Shown here: positions 9,425 to 17,232 of the stretch, piece by piece | Layout of the letters: every line of letters starts with the position of its first letter | Position numbering within the stretch: position 1 is the stretch's first letter | Assembly: GCF_003287895.1 (NCBI RefSeq) | Contig: NZ_CP030280.1 | Span: 474,001-538,000, forward strand | Origin: Blautia argi | GTDB taxonomy: Bacteria; Bacillota; Clostridia; Lachnospirales; Lachnospiraceae | Reading direction: 5' to 3' | DNA: 64,000 nucleotides | Notes under the pieces: model-generated | What the model saw: the letters and a program-made list of their open reading frames with translations, nothing else | What the model was told of the DNA's origin: nothing | Databases searched by the model: none | Position numbers and translations under genes: made by a program

Positions 9425-9712
9425 ATGGCAGCACAGCAGGCGTTAGGAATGATTGAAACAAAAGGGCTGGTTGCATCAATTGAAGCAGCAGATGCAATGG
9501 TAAAGGCAGCAAACGTAACCTTAATCGGAAAAGAACATGTAGGCGGAGGCCTTGTAACCGTTATGGTAAGAGGCGATGTAGGAGCTGTAAAAGCAGCCAC
9601 AGACGCAGGAGCAGCGGCAGCAGAACGCGTAGGCGAACTGGTATCCATTCATGTAATCCCAAGACCACACGAAGAAGTAGAAGCAATTCTGCCTTCTGTA
9701 AACAGATTATAA
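9425..9712 (+). CDS. eutM: EutM major hexameric shell protein, copy 1
   Basis: The product has 95 residues, a canonical single BMC domain: begins [17 protein letters not shown], then [20 protein letters not shown] and ends [15 protein letters not shown]. It forms the hexagonal sheet that makes up most facets. A strong AAGGAGGAAT ribosome site is present. It is a tandem duplicate of the next gene: the proteins are identical up to the last few residues, and the DNA differs mainly at synonymous sites. Confidence 0.97.
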   Translation: MAAQQALGMIETKGLVASIEAADAMVKAANVTLIGKEHVGGGLVTVMVRGDVGAVKAATDAGAAAAERVGELVSIHVIPRPHEEVEAILPSVNRL

Positions 9713-9744
9713 AATAGGGAAGAGGAAATAAGGAGGAATCTATT

Positions 9745-10029
9745 ATGGCAGCACAGCAGGCGTTAGGAATGATTGAAACAAAAGGACTGGTTGCATCAAT
9801 TGAAGCAGCAGATGCAATGGTAAAGGCAGCAAACGTAACCTTAATCGGAAAAGAACATGTAGGCGGAGGTCTTGTGACCGTTATGGTAAGAGGTGACGTA
9901 GGAGCTGTAAAGGCAGCTACAGACGCAGGAGCAGCGGCAGCAGAGCGCGTAGGCGAGCTGGTATCCATTCATGTAATCCCAAGACCACACGAAGAGGTGG
10001 AAGGAATTTTACCTTCTCTTACAAAATAA
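9745..10029 (+). CDS. eutM: EutM major hexameric shell protein, copy 2
   Basis: The product has 94 residues, identical to copy 1 except for the C-terminal tail (GILPSLTK versus AILPSVNRL). The ribosome site and start context are also duplicated (AGGAGGAATCTATT before ATG). Two copies would raise the dose of the most abundant shell subunit. The sequence similarity also makes this spot prone to recombination or assembly collapse. Confidence 0.97.
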   Translation: MAAQQALGMIETKGLVASIEAADAMVKAANVTLIGKEHVGGGLVTVMVRGDVGAVKAATDAGAAAAERVGELVSIHVIPRPHEEVEGILPSLTK

Positions 10030-10131
10030 TCTTAAATTAAGAAGGCAGGCTGGTGGGACTGGGCGTGAGAGGGATAAAAAGTTCCTTTGATGCCACAGTC
10101 CGTCAGCAGGAGAGGAGGTGGATTACCTGAT

Positions 10132-10947
10132 ATGAAAGTGATAACAGAAGCCATATTACGCAGCGAGCTTCGGGCATCTACCCCGGAAGCCTATACCGTA
10201 CCGGAGGGAAAAATCCTCTCTCCGGCCGCAAGAGAATATCTGCAGCAGTGCAAAATCCGTATTGAGGACGGGAAAGGGAAAAAGAACCCGGTAAAGAAAG
10301 CAGAGGAAGAACAGACCGCAGAGAAGCCGGAGATTCAGGCAACCAAGGTGCTTCCTATGCCGGAGGTGCAGGTGGAAAAAGAGGCAAAGCCGAAATTTGT
10401 GGATTATGATACAGGGGCTTACTATTACGAGAAACCGGAGCATATGACCCATTTGTACGGCAATACCTTAGTGCCAAAAGACCATAAAAGGATTTTTTTC
10501 AGAGGAAAGCTGGATAGTCTGGAAACACTTTTTGTTCTAAACCAGACCCTTCTTCTGGAAATGGGAGAATCCCAGAAGCTCATCGATGATTTGCAGGACG
10601 TTCTGGTAAGTCTGAGAGAAATGATGCGGTGTGATGTTATGAATGAGCCGTTTCGCAGAGAATTCATTATCGGGTTAAGCCATGCAGAACTTAGAGAGCA
10701 TTCTCACAATCCTATGAAGTTCTACAAGATTAAGCAGATGGTGCTTCCGGATTACACCCTGGGAAAGGCATATGCGCTTTTAAATCAGTTAAGAGCCGCT
10801 GTCCGGGAAGTGGAAGTGGCAGCCGCCACGGCTTTCCATGAGGGCAGAACCTATGCCAGAGAAGATATTATTGAGGAATTAAACAGAATGTCCAGTGCCA
10901 TGCACATTATTATGTGCAAATACCTGGCAGAAGCCTATAAGGAGTAA
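10132..10947 (+). CDS. eutT: EutT, corrinoid adenosyltransferase (Firmicute type)
   Basis: The product has 271 residues. It begins MKVITEAILRSELR and has the EutT N-terminal segment followed by a Lys/Glu/Pro-rich linker (about residues 45-85). The EutT core follows: YYYEKPEHMTHLYGNTLV, FRGKLDSLETLFVLNQ, GLSHAELREHSHNPMKFY. It makes adenosylcobalamin for EutBC. The ATG at 10132 was chosen over one at 10087 because GAGGAGGTG lies 11 nt upstream and homology begins here. The His-Cys-Cys-Cys metal motif of Salmonella EutT is absent; the linker contains no cysteine. It overlaps nothing and ends 2 nt before pduL. Confidence 0.9.
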   Translation: MKVITEAILRSELRASTPEAYTVPEGKILSPAAREYLQQCKIRIEDGKGKKNPVKKAEEEQTAEKPEIQATKVLPMPEVQVEKEAKPKFVDYDTGAYYYEKPEHMTHLYGNTLVPKDHKRIFFRGKLDSLETLFVLNQTLLLEMGESQKLIDDLQDVLVSLREMMRCDVMNEPFRREFIIGLSHAELREHSHNPMKFYKIKQMVLPDYTLGKAYALLNQLRAAVREVEVAAATAFHEGRTYAREDIIEELNRMSSAMHIIMCKYLAEAYKE

Positions 10948-10949
10948 GC

Positions 10950-11567
10950 ATGGAACAACTGATTAGAAAAGTGCTGGACACAATCACAAACGCAGGACTG
11001 GTGGAGGTGGAGGTTTCCGCCCGCCATGTACATCTGACCCAGGAAGATGTGGAAAAACTTTTCGGAAAAGGTCAGGTGCTTCATGAGAAGCGTCCCCTTT
11101 CCCAAAAGGGACAGTATTTAAGCGAGGAGCGCGTAACCCTCATTGGACCCAAAGGGAAAAAGGAACGGGTGGCAGTGCTTGGCCCTGTACGGAAGGCGAC
11201 TCAGGTGGAGCTTTCCGTAAGCGACTGCGTGGCACTGGGAGTACAGGCGCCTCTTCGGGAATCCGGAGATGTGAAGGACTCTGCTCCTATGATTATCGAG
11301 GGACCGGCAGGCAGCATTGCCATTTCCGAGGGAACCATTGTGGCGCATAACCACATTCACGTTCCCACAGAGGTGGCAGAAAGACTGCAGCTTTCAGATA
11401 AAGAGCATGTAAGCGTAAAAATATTAACCGAGCGTCCTGTGACCTTTGATGATGTGATTATCCGTGTCAGCGATGCATTTAATTTCAAAATGCATATAGA
11501 TTTTGACGAGGCAAATGCAGCGTCAGTAAAGGGATTTACCCTGGGCAAGATTATACGGAGAGAGTAA
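10950..11567 (+). CDS. pduL: PduL-type phosphate acyltransferase (EutD role)
   Basis: The product has 205 residues. It has the two PduL beta-barrel metal-site motifs, ARHVHLT near residue 26 and HNHIHVP near residue 132, each rich in His. An N-terminal amphipathic helix (MEQLIRKVLDTI) resembles known PduL encapsulation peptides. It converts acetyl-CoA and phosphate to acetyl-phosphate and CoA, recycling CoA within the organelle. It replaces the unrelated Pta-type EutD of enterobacteria. It starts 2 nt after eutT. Confidence 0.93.
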   Translation: MEQLIRKVLDTITNAGLVEVEVSARHVHLTQEDVEKLFGKGQVLHEKRPLSQKGQYLSEERVTLIGPKGKKERVAVLGPVRKATQVELSVSDCVALGVQAPLRESGDVKDSAPMIIEGPAGSIAISEGTIVAHNHIHVPTEVAERLQLSDKEHVSVKILTERPVTFDDVIIRVSDAFNFKMHIDFDEANAASVKGFTLGKIIRRE

Positions 11568-11583
11568 GGAGTGCAGTTGCAGT

Positions 11584-12399
11584 ATGGATATCAGGCAAGT
11601 GGAAGAATTTATGAAATGTGTGGCAGAATCAGAAACAAAGACCTTTCCTTTCAAAGGAAAATTAAAGGTAGGGCTGGATTTGGGAACTGCCTACATTGTT
11701 CTTGTAGTATTAGATGAAGAAAACAATCCGGTGGCATGTGAAAAGCAGGCAGCCAGCGTTTTGCGGGACGGTGTTGTGGTAGACTATTCAGGCGCCCTTG
11801 ACATTGTACGCCGCTTAAAGGAAAAGCTGGAAAAGAGAATCGGACAGGAATTGGTAAACTGTGCCATTGCCATGCCGGCAGGTACGGAGAGCAGTACCAA
11901 AACCCACTGCTATCTGGCAGAAGGGGCAGGCTTTGAAGTTTCCGCAATTTTAGATGAGCCAAGCTCTGCAAACGCGGTCTATAAGATTCAGGACGGCGTG
12001 ATTGTAGACATTGGCGGAGGAACTACAGGACTTGCCATTTTAAAGGACGGAAAAGTAGTGCAGGTGGAGGACGAGCCTACAGGAGGCACCCATCTTTCAT
12101 TGGTGCTTGCGGGAAATTATCACGTTACCTTTGAAGAAGCAGAGGCAATCAAACAGGATTATAGCAGACACAAAGAAATTCTTCCGGTTTTAAAAGCCGT
12201 GGTAGAGAAAATTGCAACCATTATCAACCGTTATGTAAAAGGGAAAGACATTGATACCATTTACCTGTGTGGCGGTACCTGCTGCCTCACAGGGATTGAA
12301 AAAATCATAGAAAAAGAAACAGGTATCCGGACAGTCAAACCGGAGAATCCCTTCCTGGTGACTCCGGCAGGGATTGCCATGAACTGTCAGCCTGAGTAA
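11584..12399 (+). CDS. eutJ: EutJ, Hsp70/actin-like ATPase
   Basis: The product has 271 residues with an actin-like fold: phosphate-1 LKVGLDLGTAYIVLVV near residue 28, VVDYSGALDIVRRLK, phosphate-2 DGVIVDIGGGTTGLAIL and adenosine motif LCGGTCCLTGIE. EutJ is conserved in eut operons and presumed to be a chaperone; its exact role is unproven. It lies 16 nt after pduL and before the TIGR02536-like gene. Confidence 0.93.
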   Translation: MDIRQVEEFMKCVAESETKTFPFKGKLKVGLDLGTAYIVLVVLDEENNPVACEKQAASVLRDGVVVDYSGALDIVRRLKEKLEKRIGQELVNCAIAMPAGTESSTKTHCYLAEGAGFEVSAILDEPSSANAVYKIQDGVIVDIGGGTTGLAILKDGKVVQVEDEPTGGTHLSLVLAGNYHVTFEEAEAIKQDYSRHKEILPVLKAVVEKIATIINRYVKGKDIDTIYLCGGTCCLTGIEKIIEKETGIRTVKPENPFLVTPAGIAMNCQPE

Positions 12400-12434
12400 A
12401 GCAGGCAGAAAAATGCAGAAAGGAGGAGAAACGC

Positions 12435-13259
12435 GTGGACACAGAACTGTTAAATGAAATCTGTAAAAGAGTGCAGGAAAAGTTAAAGGAAGCCCAGGCA
12501 AAGGCAAACACAACAGAGGAAGAAAAGGAAGCTCTTCCGTCCCTTCTGGTGCTGACGGAAGACCATGGAACCATTTGTCATGAAACTTTGGAGCATACAG
12601 AACTTGCCGGATATTATTGTATGGAATGCGCCATGCTTACAGATTATCAGTGCTGCATGAAGGATTATGAAGGCGTGGTTTTATATACGCTGTCCAACGA
12701 AGCCCTTGGAAAAGTAGCTCACGGTATCCTGGACAATGGTTTTACCAGGCTTTTGGGACAGGCGCTTCTGGAAGGAAAGAAAATCTACGCTGCCAGAGAG
12801 GGCATTGAGCTTTACCGATATGCGAACACAGCGCCCAAAGCCTTTTATCAGCGATTAGAGGAAAATCTGCAGCTTCTGACAGACAGCGGCATGGTGATTG
12901 CCCCTCATGAACACATGGCAGATTTGATTCTTCACGGAGCCGGGAAAGAAGAGAAGCAGGAGAGTAAGCAGGAATGCAGCGAAAACACCTGCGAAAGCAG
13001 GGAATGCGGCGGTAGCTTAGCTTGCGAACCGGTCAAAGAAGCTGTGAAAGACCCGGAGCCGGAATTAAAAGAAGCAGCGCTGGACAAGAAAATCATCACA
13101 GAAAAAGATATGATTGCCCTTGGAAATCAGCGGATAAAGCGGGTACTGATACAAGAGAAAGCCATTTTATCCGACCTTGCAAAAGAATATGCCAAAAAGC
13201 ATAAAATGCTCATAGAACGCAGAGAAATCTCCTCAGGAAAGAGAGAACAGCGCCTATGA
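12435..13259 (+). CDS. Ethanolamine utilization protein of the TIGR02536 type, function unknown
   Basis: The product has 274 residues. I recognise it by position and general features as the Firmicute-specific eut protein (TIGR02536), not by a defined catalytic motif. The N-terminus is an amphipathic helix (LLNEICKRVQEKLKEA), possibly an encapsulation peptide. A central alpha/beta region (about 35-175) has a cysteine cluster CMECAML...CCM near residue 70. Residues about 175-215 form a Cys- and Glu-rich insertion (ECSENTCESRECGG, LACEPV). The C-terminus (KIITEKDMIALGNQRIKRVL) is helical. The start is GTG at 12435 after AGGAGGAG. Its stop overlaps the eutN start (ATGA), so the two are coupled. 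Confidence 0.72.
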   Translation: MDTELLNEICKRVQEKLKEAQAKANTTEEEKEALPSLLVLTEDHGTICHETLEHTELAGYYCMECAMLTDYQCCMKDYEGVVLYTLSNEALGKVAHGILDNGFTRLLGQALLEGKKIYAAREGIELYRYANTAPKAFYQRLEENLQLLTDSGMVIAPHEHMADLILHGAGKEEKQESKQECSENTCESRECGGSLACEPVKEAVKDPEPELKEAALDKKIITEKDMIALGNQRIKRVLIQEKAILSDLAKEYAKKHKMLIERREISSGKREQRL

Positions 13260-13537
13260 AAACAGGAAAAGTGATTGGAAATATCTGGGCAACCAGAAAA
13301 GAGGAAAAGCTGGCAGGTTTAAAGCTGCTGGTCATTCAGCCCATAAACCTGCTGGATGATAAGGCCATTGAATATCCCATTATTGCGGCAGATATAATTG
13401 GTGCAGGCGTGGGAGAAAAAGTGATTTATGTAGGCGGAAGTTCTGCCCGGACTGCGGCAGGGGGAAGTGATATTCCCGTAGACGCTACAGTGGTGGGAAT
13501 TGTAGATGACCAGGAAATTGAGGAAAATCTGATTTAA
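13256..13537 (+). CDS. eutN: EutN/CcmL-type pentameric vertex protein
   Basis: The product has 93 residues with the EutN_CcmL beta-barrel: KTGKVIGNIWATRKEEKLAG, LLVIQPINL, GAGVGEKVIYVGGSSAR, PVDATVVGIVD. These pentamers cap the vertices of the polyhedral shell. The ATG overlaps the upstream stop codon by 2 nt. Confidence 0.96.
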   Translation: MKTGKVIGNIWATRKEEKLAGLKLLVIQPINLLDDKAIEYPIIAADIIGAGVGEKVIYVGGSSARTAAGGSDIPVDATVVGIVDDQEIEENLI

Positions 13538-13555
13538 GCGGAAAGCGGTGATGCT

Positions 13556-14905
13556 ATGAGTTTCGTAGAAACCATCAAGGAAGCGGGAATTGTGGGAGCC
13601 GGCGGCGCCGGTTTTCCCACTTATGTAAAGCTGAATGCAAAGGCAGAATATTTTATCATCAATGCAGCGGAATGTGAGCCTCTCATTGAAACCGATAAAT
13701 ATCTCTGTCGAACATTTCCCGAACGAATTATCAGGACAGCGGTGTTGGTTGCCGAACATCTGGAGGCAGCCCACTGCGTTATTGCCACAAAGGCAAAATA
13801 TAAAAGAGAAATTGCTGCCCTGCAGCAGGAGATAGACCGTCAGAATGCAAAGGTAGAGATTTTCGGCATGAGAACCTTTTATCCTGCAGGAGATGAGCAG
13901 GTGATTGTGCAGGAGGTTACCGGAAGAAGTGTTCCGGAAAGAGGTCTGCCTCTGGACGTAGGCTGTGTAGTAGACAATGTGGGAACCGTGCTATCCATTG
14001 CAGATGCCCTGGAGGGAAAGCCTGTTTCGGAAAAATATCTTTCCGTTACAGGCGCTGTCAGCCACACCGGTATGTATCATGTGCCTTTAGGAACACCGAT
14101 TACACAGATACTGGAAAGCGCAAAACTCACAGAACGGGAGTACGCCGTGATTCTGGGCGGTCCCATGATGGGAAAGATGTTAAAAACAGAGGAAGAAATC
14201 AAAAAAGCCTGTGTCACAAAGACTACGGGAAATCTTCTGGTATTGCCAAAAGACCATTATCTGGTAAAGAGAAGCGAGCTGCCAAGGGAGCGTATGATTC
14301 GCCAGGCGGCGGCAGCCTGTATCCAGTGCAGAATGTGTACAGATATGTGCCCGCGTTTTATGCTGGGACATGAAATAAGACCAAACGTGGTTATGAGAAA
14401 TCTGTGGAGAGAAAGCATGCTCACAGATGCGACAGAATTTGAAGCAGCCTTTGGCAGTGCAGTAAACTGCTGCAGCTGCGGCGTGTGCGAAATGTTTGCA
14501 TGTCCTATGGGGCTCTCCCCCAGAAAGATGAACGAATATGCCAAGGGTCTGTTAAGGGAAAAGGGAATCAATCCGGAAAGAAATATGCGGCCACAAGCCA
14601 GAGAGGGTATAGAAAATCGAAAGATTCCGACAGAGCGGCTCATTGCCAGACTGGATTTGACGCCTTATGTGACCCATGAGTTGCCTGAGGAAAGAAAACT
14701 GTCTGTAAAAGAATGCAGGATTCCTCTTTCCCAGCATATCGGCAAGCCGGCGCTGGCAGCCGTACATGTAGGGGAGCGGGTAGAAAAGAATGCTCTGGTA
14801 GCCCAGGCGGCAGAAGGACTTTCCGTGAATATTCATACAGGAATGGCAGGTATTGTAAAAGAAGTGACAGATACATATATCAGAATCTGTGGAGAGGAGG
14901 TATAA
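13556..14905 (+). CDS. pduS: PduS-like / RnfC-like flavin Fe-S reductase (putative cobalamin reductase)
   Basis: The product has 449 residues. A glycine-rich nucleotide/flavin-binding N-terminus GIVGAGGAGFPTYVK at residues 11-25 leads into a Complex-I 51 kDa/RnfC-like core (AAECEPLIETD, GGPMMGKML). Two [4Fe-4S] ferredoxin motifs follow, CIQCRMCTDMCP and CCSCGVCEMFACP. The C-terminal part has a barrel-sandwich-like region (VHVGERVEKNALVAQAAEG). In Pdu systems PduS reduces cob(III)alamin to cob(I)alamin for the adenosyltransferase (established). Next to PduT-like and in the same operon as EutT, the same role is plausible here; NADH reoxidation across the shell is an alternative. Confidence 0.88.
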   Translation: MSFVETIKEAGIVGAGGAGFPTYVKLNAKAEYFIINAAECEPLIETDKYLCRTFPERIIRTAVLVAEHLEAAHCVIATKAKYKREIAALQQEIDRQNAKVEIFGMRTFYPAGDEQVIVQEVTGRSVPERGLPLDVGCVVDNVGTVLSIADALEGKPVSEKYLSVTGAVSHTGMYHVPLGTPITQILESAKLTEREYAVILGGPMMGKMLKTEEEIKKACVTKTTGNLLVLPKDHYLVKRSELPRERMIRQAAAACIQCRMCTDMCPRFMLGHEIRPNVVMRNLWRESMLTDATEFEAAFGSAVNCCSCGVCEMFACPMGLSPRKMNEYAKGLLREKGINPERNMRPQAREGIENRKIPTERLIARLDLTPYVTHELPEERKLSVKECRIPLSQHIGKPALAAVHVGERVEKNALVAQAAEGLSVNIHTGMAGIVKEVTDTYIRICGEEV

Positions 14906-14908
14906 AGC

Positions 14909-15448
14909 ATGGGCAAAGCAATCGGTATGGTGGAACTGTCCAGCATTGCAAGAGGAATTGAAACCAGTGACTTTATGGTAAAGGCCGCACAGGTTGATTT
15001 GATACGCTCTTCCACAGTTTGTCCGGGAAAATATATTATCATTGTAGGCGGCGATACAGGAGATGTGAAAGCAGCCATGGAGGAAGGGCTGGCAAAGGGA
15101 GGCGCTTATGTGGTGGATTCCCTCAGGATTTCCAATGTGCATGAGCAGCTTATTCCCGCGCTTACGGGAACAGTGACAGTAGAAAATCCAGGAGCCGTGG
15201 GTGTTCTGGAATTTTACTCTGTGGCTTCAGCGATTCTGGCAGCAGATGAAGCAGCAAAAGCAGCGAATATTACGCTGATAGAGGTGCGTATCGGATACGC
15301 AATCGGAGGAAAAGGTTTTGTGACTTTGACAGGAGATGTGGGAGCTGTGAGGGCAGCCGTAGCAGCAGCGAAACAGGATAAAGACCTGTATGTGGAAAGC
15401 ACGGTAATTCCGCGTCCGTCCCCTCAGGTGTTCCAGTCCTTGCTGTAA
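14909..15448 (+). CDS. pduT: PduT-like tandem-BMC shell protein
   Basis: The product has 179 residues with two BMC domains: residues 1-90 (GKAIGMVELSSIARGIE, GGDTGDVKAAM) and 95-179 (GAVGVLEFYSVASAILAAD, TGDVGAVRAAVAAA, VIPRPSP). PduT forms trimeric pseudohexamers with a pore [4Fe-4S] cluster bound by Cys108 in Salmonella. By alignment from memory, residue 108 here is Ala (SVASAIL), although Cys38 (TVCPGK) is kept. It starts 3 nt after pduS, the usual partner. AGAGGAGG precedes the ATG. Confidence 0.9.
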   Translation: MGKAIGMVELSSIARGIETSDFMVKAAQVDLIRSSTVCPGKYIIIVGGDTGDVKAAMEEGLAKGGAYVVDSLRISNVHEQLIPALTGTVTVENPGAVGVLEFYSVASAILAADEAAKAANITLIEVRIGYAIGGKGFVTLTGDVGAVRAAVAAAKQDKDLYVESTVIPRPSPQVFQSLL

Positions 15449-15473
15449 ACACACCTTAAAAGACGACAAAAAG

Positions 15474-15504
15474 GCTGCCGCCTTTTGGAGGCAGCAGGAG
15501 GAGG
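15474..15504 (+). promoter_or_regulatory. Hairpin next to the eutH ribosome site
   Basis: GCTGCCGCC at 15474-15482 pairs with GGAGGCAGC at 15487-15495 (one mismatch) around a TTTT loop. It is followed at once by the purine-rich ribosome site AGGAGGAGG (15496-15504) and the eutH ATG at 15510. There is no T-run, so it is not a classical terminator. It may stabilise the eutH mRNA or affect its translation. Confidence 0.5.
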
Positions 15505-15509
15505 CAAGT

Positions 15510-16742
15510 ATGTTTCAGGAATTAATTAACAATATTACAAATGTCGAGGTTTTTACACAAAGTATTAAAGATTGGGTTTCTAATTTGTCTATTAACTCAG
15601 TAATTATTTTAGTTATGATGATTTTCATGATTGTAGGCGCAGTAGACAAAATGCGCGGCAACAAACATGGATACGGTGAACAGTTTGAAGAAGGCTTTAA
15701 TGCCATGGGTCCTCTGGCAATGGCAATGGCAGGCGTTGTAGCGGCAGCGCCGGTGCTGGCGATTTTATTGAAGCCCATTATTGTGCCAATTTATGAGCTC
15801 CTGGGTGCAGATGCTTCTATGTTTGCAACAACACTTTTGGCCTGTGACATGGGTGGATATCCTTTGGCTATGGAGTTGGCAGAAACAGAAACACTGGGAA
15901 ATTTCTCAGGCCTGATTTTGGGAACTATGATGGGTCCTACTCTGGTATTTACCATTCCGGTAGCGCTCTCCATTATTAAAAAGAAAGACAGACCATACCT
16001 TGGAGCAGGTATTCTTGCAGGTATGATTACCATTCCGATCGGTTGTATCGTAGGTGGTCTGGTTATGAACATGACACAGTACAAGATTAATATTCTGACA
16101 ATCCTGGTAAACCTGATTCCGGTTATTATCATTGCAGGTCTGATTGTTCTTGGTCTGTGGTTTGCACCGGCGAAGATGATCAGCGGATTTAATAAATTCG
16201 GTACAGGGGTAACGGTTGTCATTACTGCTCTTACCGCCATCGCTGTTTTTGAGTATCAGACAAAGATTAAATTCCCGTTGTTCAACATTATGGTAGAGCC
16301 AAATGCAGATGGTGTGATTCCTCTGGAATCCGGACTTTTAACCTGTGGACAGATTTCTATCGTGTTAATCGGCGCCTTTCCTATGGTACTGTGGATTACC
16401 CGTACCTTTGGCAAAGCATTAAATGCGCTGGGTAAGAAATTCGGTATGGACGAAAATGGTTCTGCAGGTCTGGTAGCAACCCTGGCAAACAACATTGCCA
16501 TGTTTAACATTATGGACAAGATGAATCCAAAAGGAAAACTGTTAAACGTTGCATTTGCAGTAAGTGCAGCCTTTGTATTCGGTGACCACCTTGGATTTAC
16601 CGCTGGTGTAAACTCTGAAATGATTTTCCCGGTTATTGTAGGAAAGCTGGTGGCAGGTATCACAGCCCTGATTCTTGCCAATATTCTTTCACCGAAGCTG
16701 TTATCTAAAGTACAGAGTACACAGACAGAAAGTGAAGAATAA
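15510..16742 (+). CDS. eutH: EutH ethanolamine permease
   Basis: The product has 410 residues, strongly hydrophobic, with about ten predicted membrane segments (for example NSVIILVMMIFMIVGAVD, LVNLIPVIIIAGLIVLGLWF, LIGAFPMVLWITRTF). Conserved EutH motifs include GYGEQFEEGFNAMGPLAMAM and DMGGYPLAMELA. It imports ethanolamine, mainly needed at low concentration or low pH (family knowledge). It has its own strong ribosome site after the hairpin at 15474. Confidence 0.94.
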   Translation: MFQELINNITNVEVFTQSIKDWVSNLSINSVIILVMMIFMIVGAVDKMRGNKHGYGEQFEEGFNAMGPLAMAMAGVVAAAPVLAILLKPIIVPIYELLGADASMFATTLLACDMGGYPLAMELAETETLGNFSGLILGTMMGPTLVFTIPVALSIIKKKDRPYLGAGILAGMITIPIGCIVGGLVMNMTQYKINILTILVNLIPVIIIAGLIVLGLWFAPAKMISGFNKFGTGVTVVITALTAIAVFEYQTKIKFPLFNIMVEPNADGVIPLESGLLTCGQISIVLIGAFPMVLWITRTFGKALNALGKKFGMDENGSAGLVATLANNIAMFNIMDKMNPKGKLLNVAFAVSAAFVFGDHLGFTAGVNSEMIFPVIVGKLVAGITALILANILSPKLLSKVQSTQTESEE

Positions 16743-16783
16743 AAGACAGACACAGGAAAAAGCCGAAAGGAGAGGTGACAGAA

Positions 16784-17218
16784 ATGAATGTAAGTGAAGA
16801 GCTTATCCGTGAGGTAGTAAAAAGAGTTCTGGCAGAATCCGCAAAGCCGGAAGCCGAAAAAGAAGACTTTGTAAAAGAAAAAGATCCAAGCGGTATCTTA
16901 AAGATTCAGACAAGTACAGTAAAATGCGAACCCTTTGAACAGGAGGGCGTGTCCTTAAAGGATGTAGTTACTCTGGAGGAAGCCCCCAGAATGGGCTGTG
17001 GCATTATGGAACTGGATCACACCAGTTTTGAATGGACGCTGACTTATGATGAATACGATATGGTCATTGACGGTGTGTTAGAAATTGAAATTGACGGACG
17101 TGTGGTAACCGGAAATCCGGGAGATATTATCTATATTCCGAAAAACTCCCATATTCATTTCCAGACACCTTCAAAAGCCAGATACGCATACTTTGTATAT
17201 CCGGCAGACTGGCAGTAA
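16784..17218 (+). CDS. eutQ: EutQ, cupin-fold acetate kinase-type protein
   Basis: The product has 144 residues. The N-terminal helix SEELIREVVKRVLAES resembles a BMC-targeting peptide. A variable linker follows, then a cupin domain (YDMVIDGVLEIEIDGRV, NPGDIIYIPKNSHIHFQTP). EutQ has acetate kinase activity in Salmonella. I chose the ATG at 16784 because AAAGGAGAGGTGA lies 7-18 nt upstream; the GTG at 16775 falls inside that site. Confidence 0.9.
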   Translation: MNVSEELIREVVKRVLAESAKPEAEKEDFVKEKDPSGILKIQTSTVKCEPFEQEGVSLKDVVTLEEAPRMGCGIMELDHTSFEWTLTYDEYDMVIDGVLEIEIDGRVVTGNPGDIIYIPKNSHIHFQTPSKARYAYFVYPADWQ

Positions 17219-17232
17219 AAGGAGAGAACAGC

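Noticed and set aside
9394..9968. Ala/Ser-rich minus-strand ORFs over eutM
   Set aside because: Shadows of the duplicated BMC genes; identical pieces come from the duplication.
1..16000. EutV (ANTAR) double-hairpin target sites
   Set aside because: I looked at the gaps before eutP, eutV, eutA, eutB, eutL and eutH and found no paired hexaloop hairpins overlapping a terminator; the known position before eutS is outside the window.
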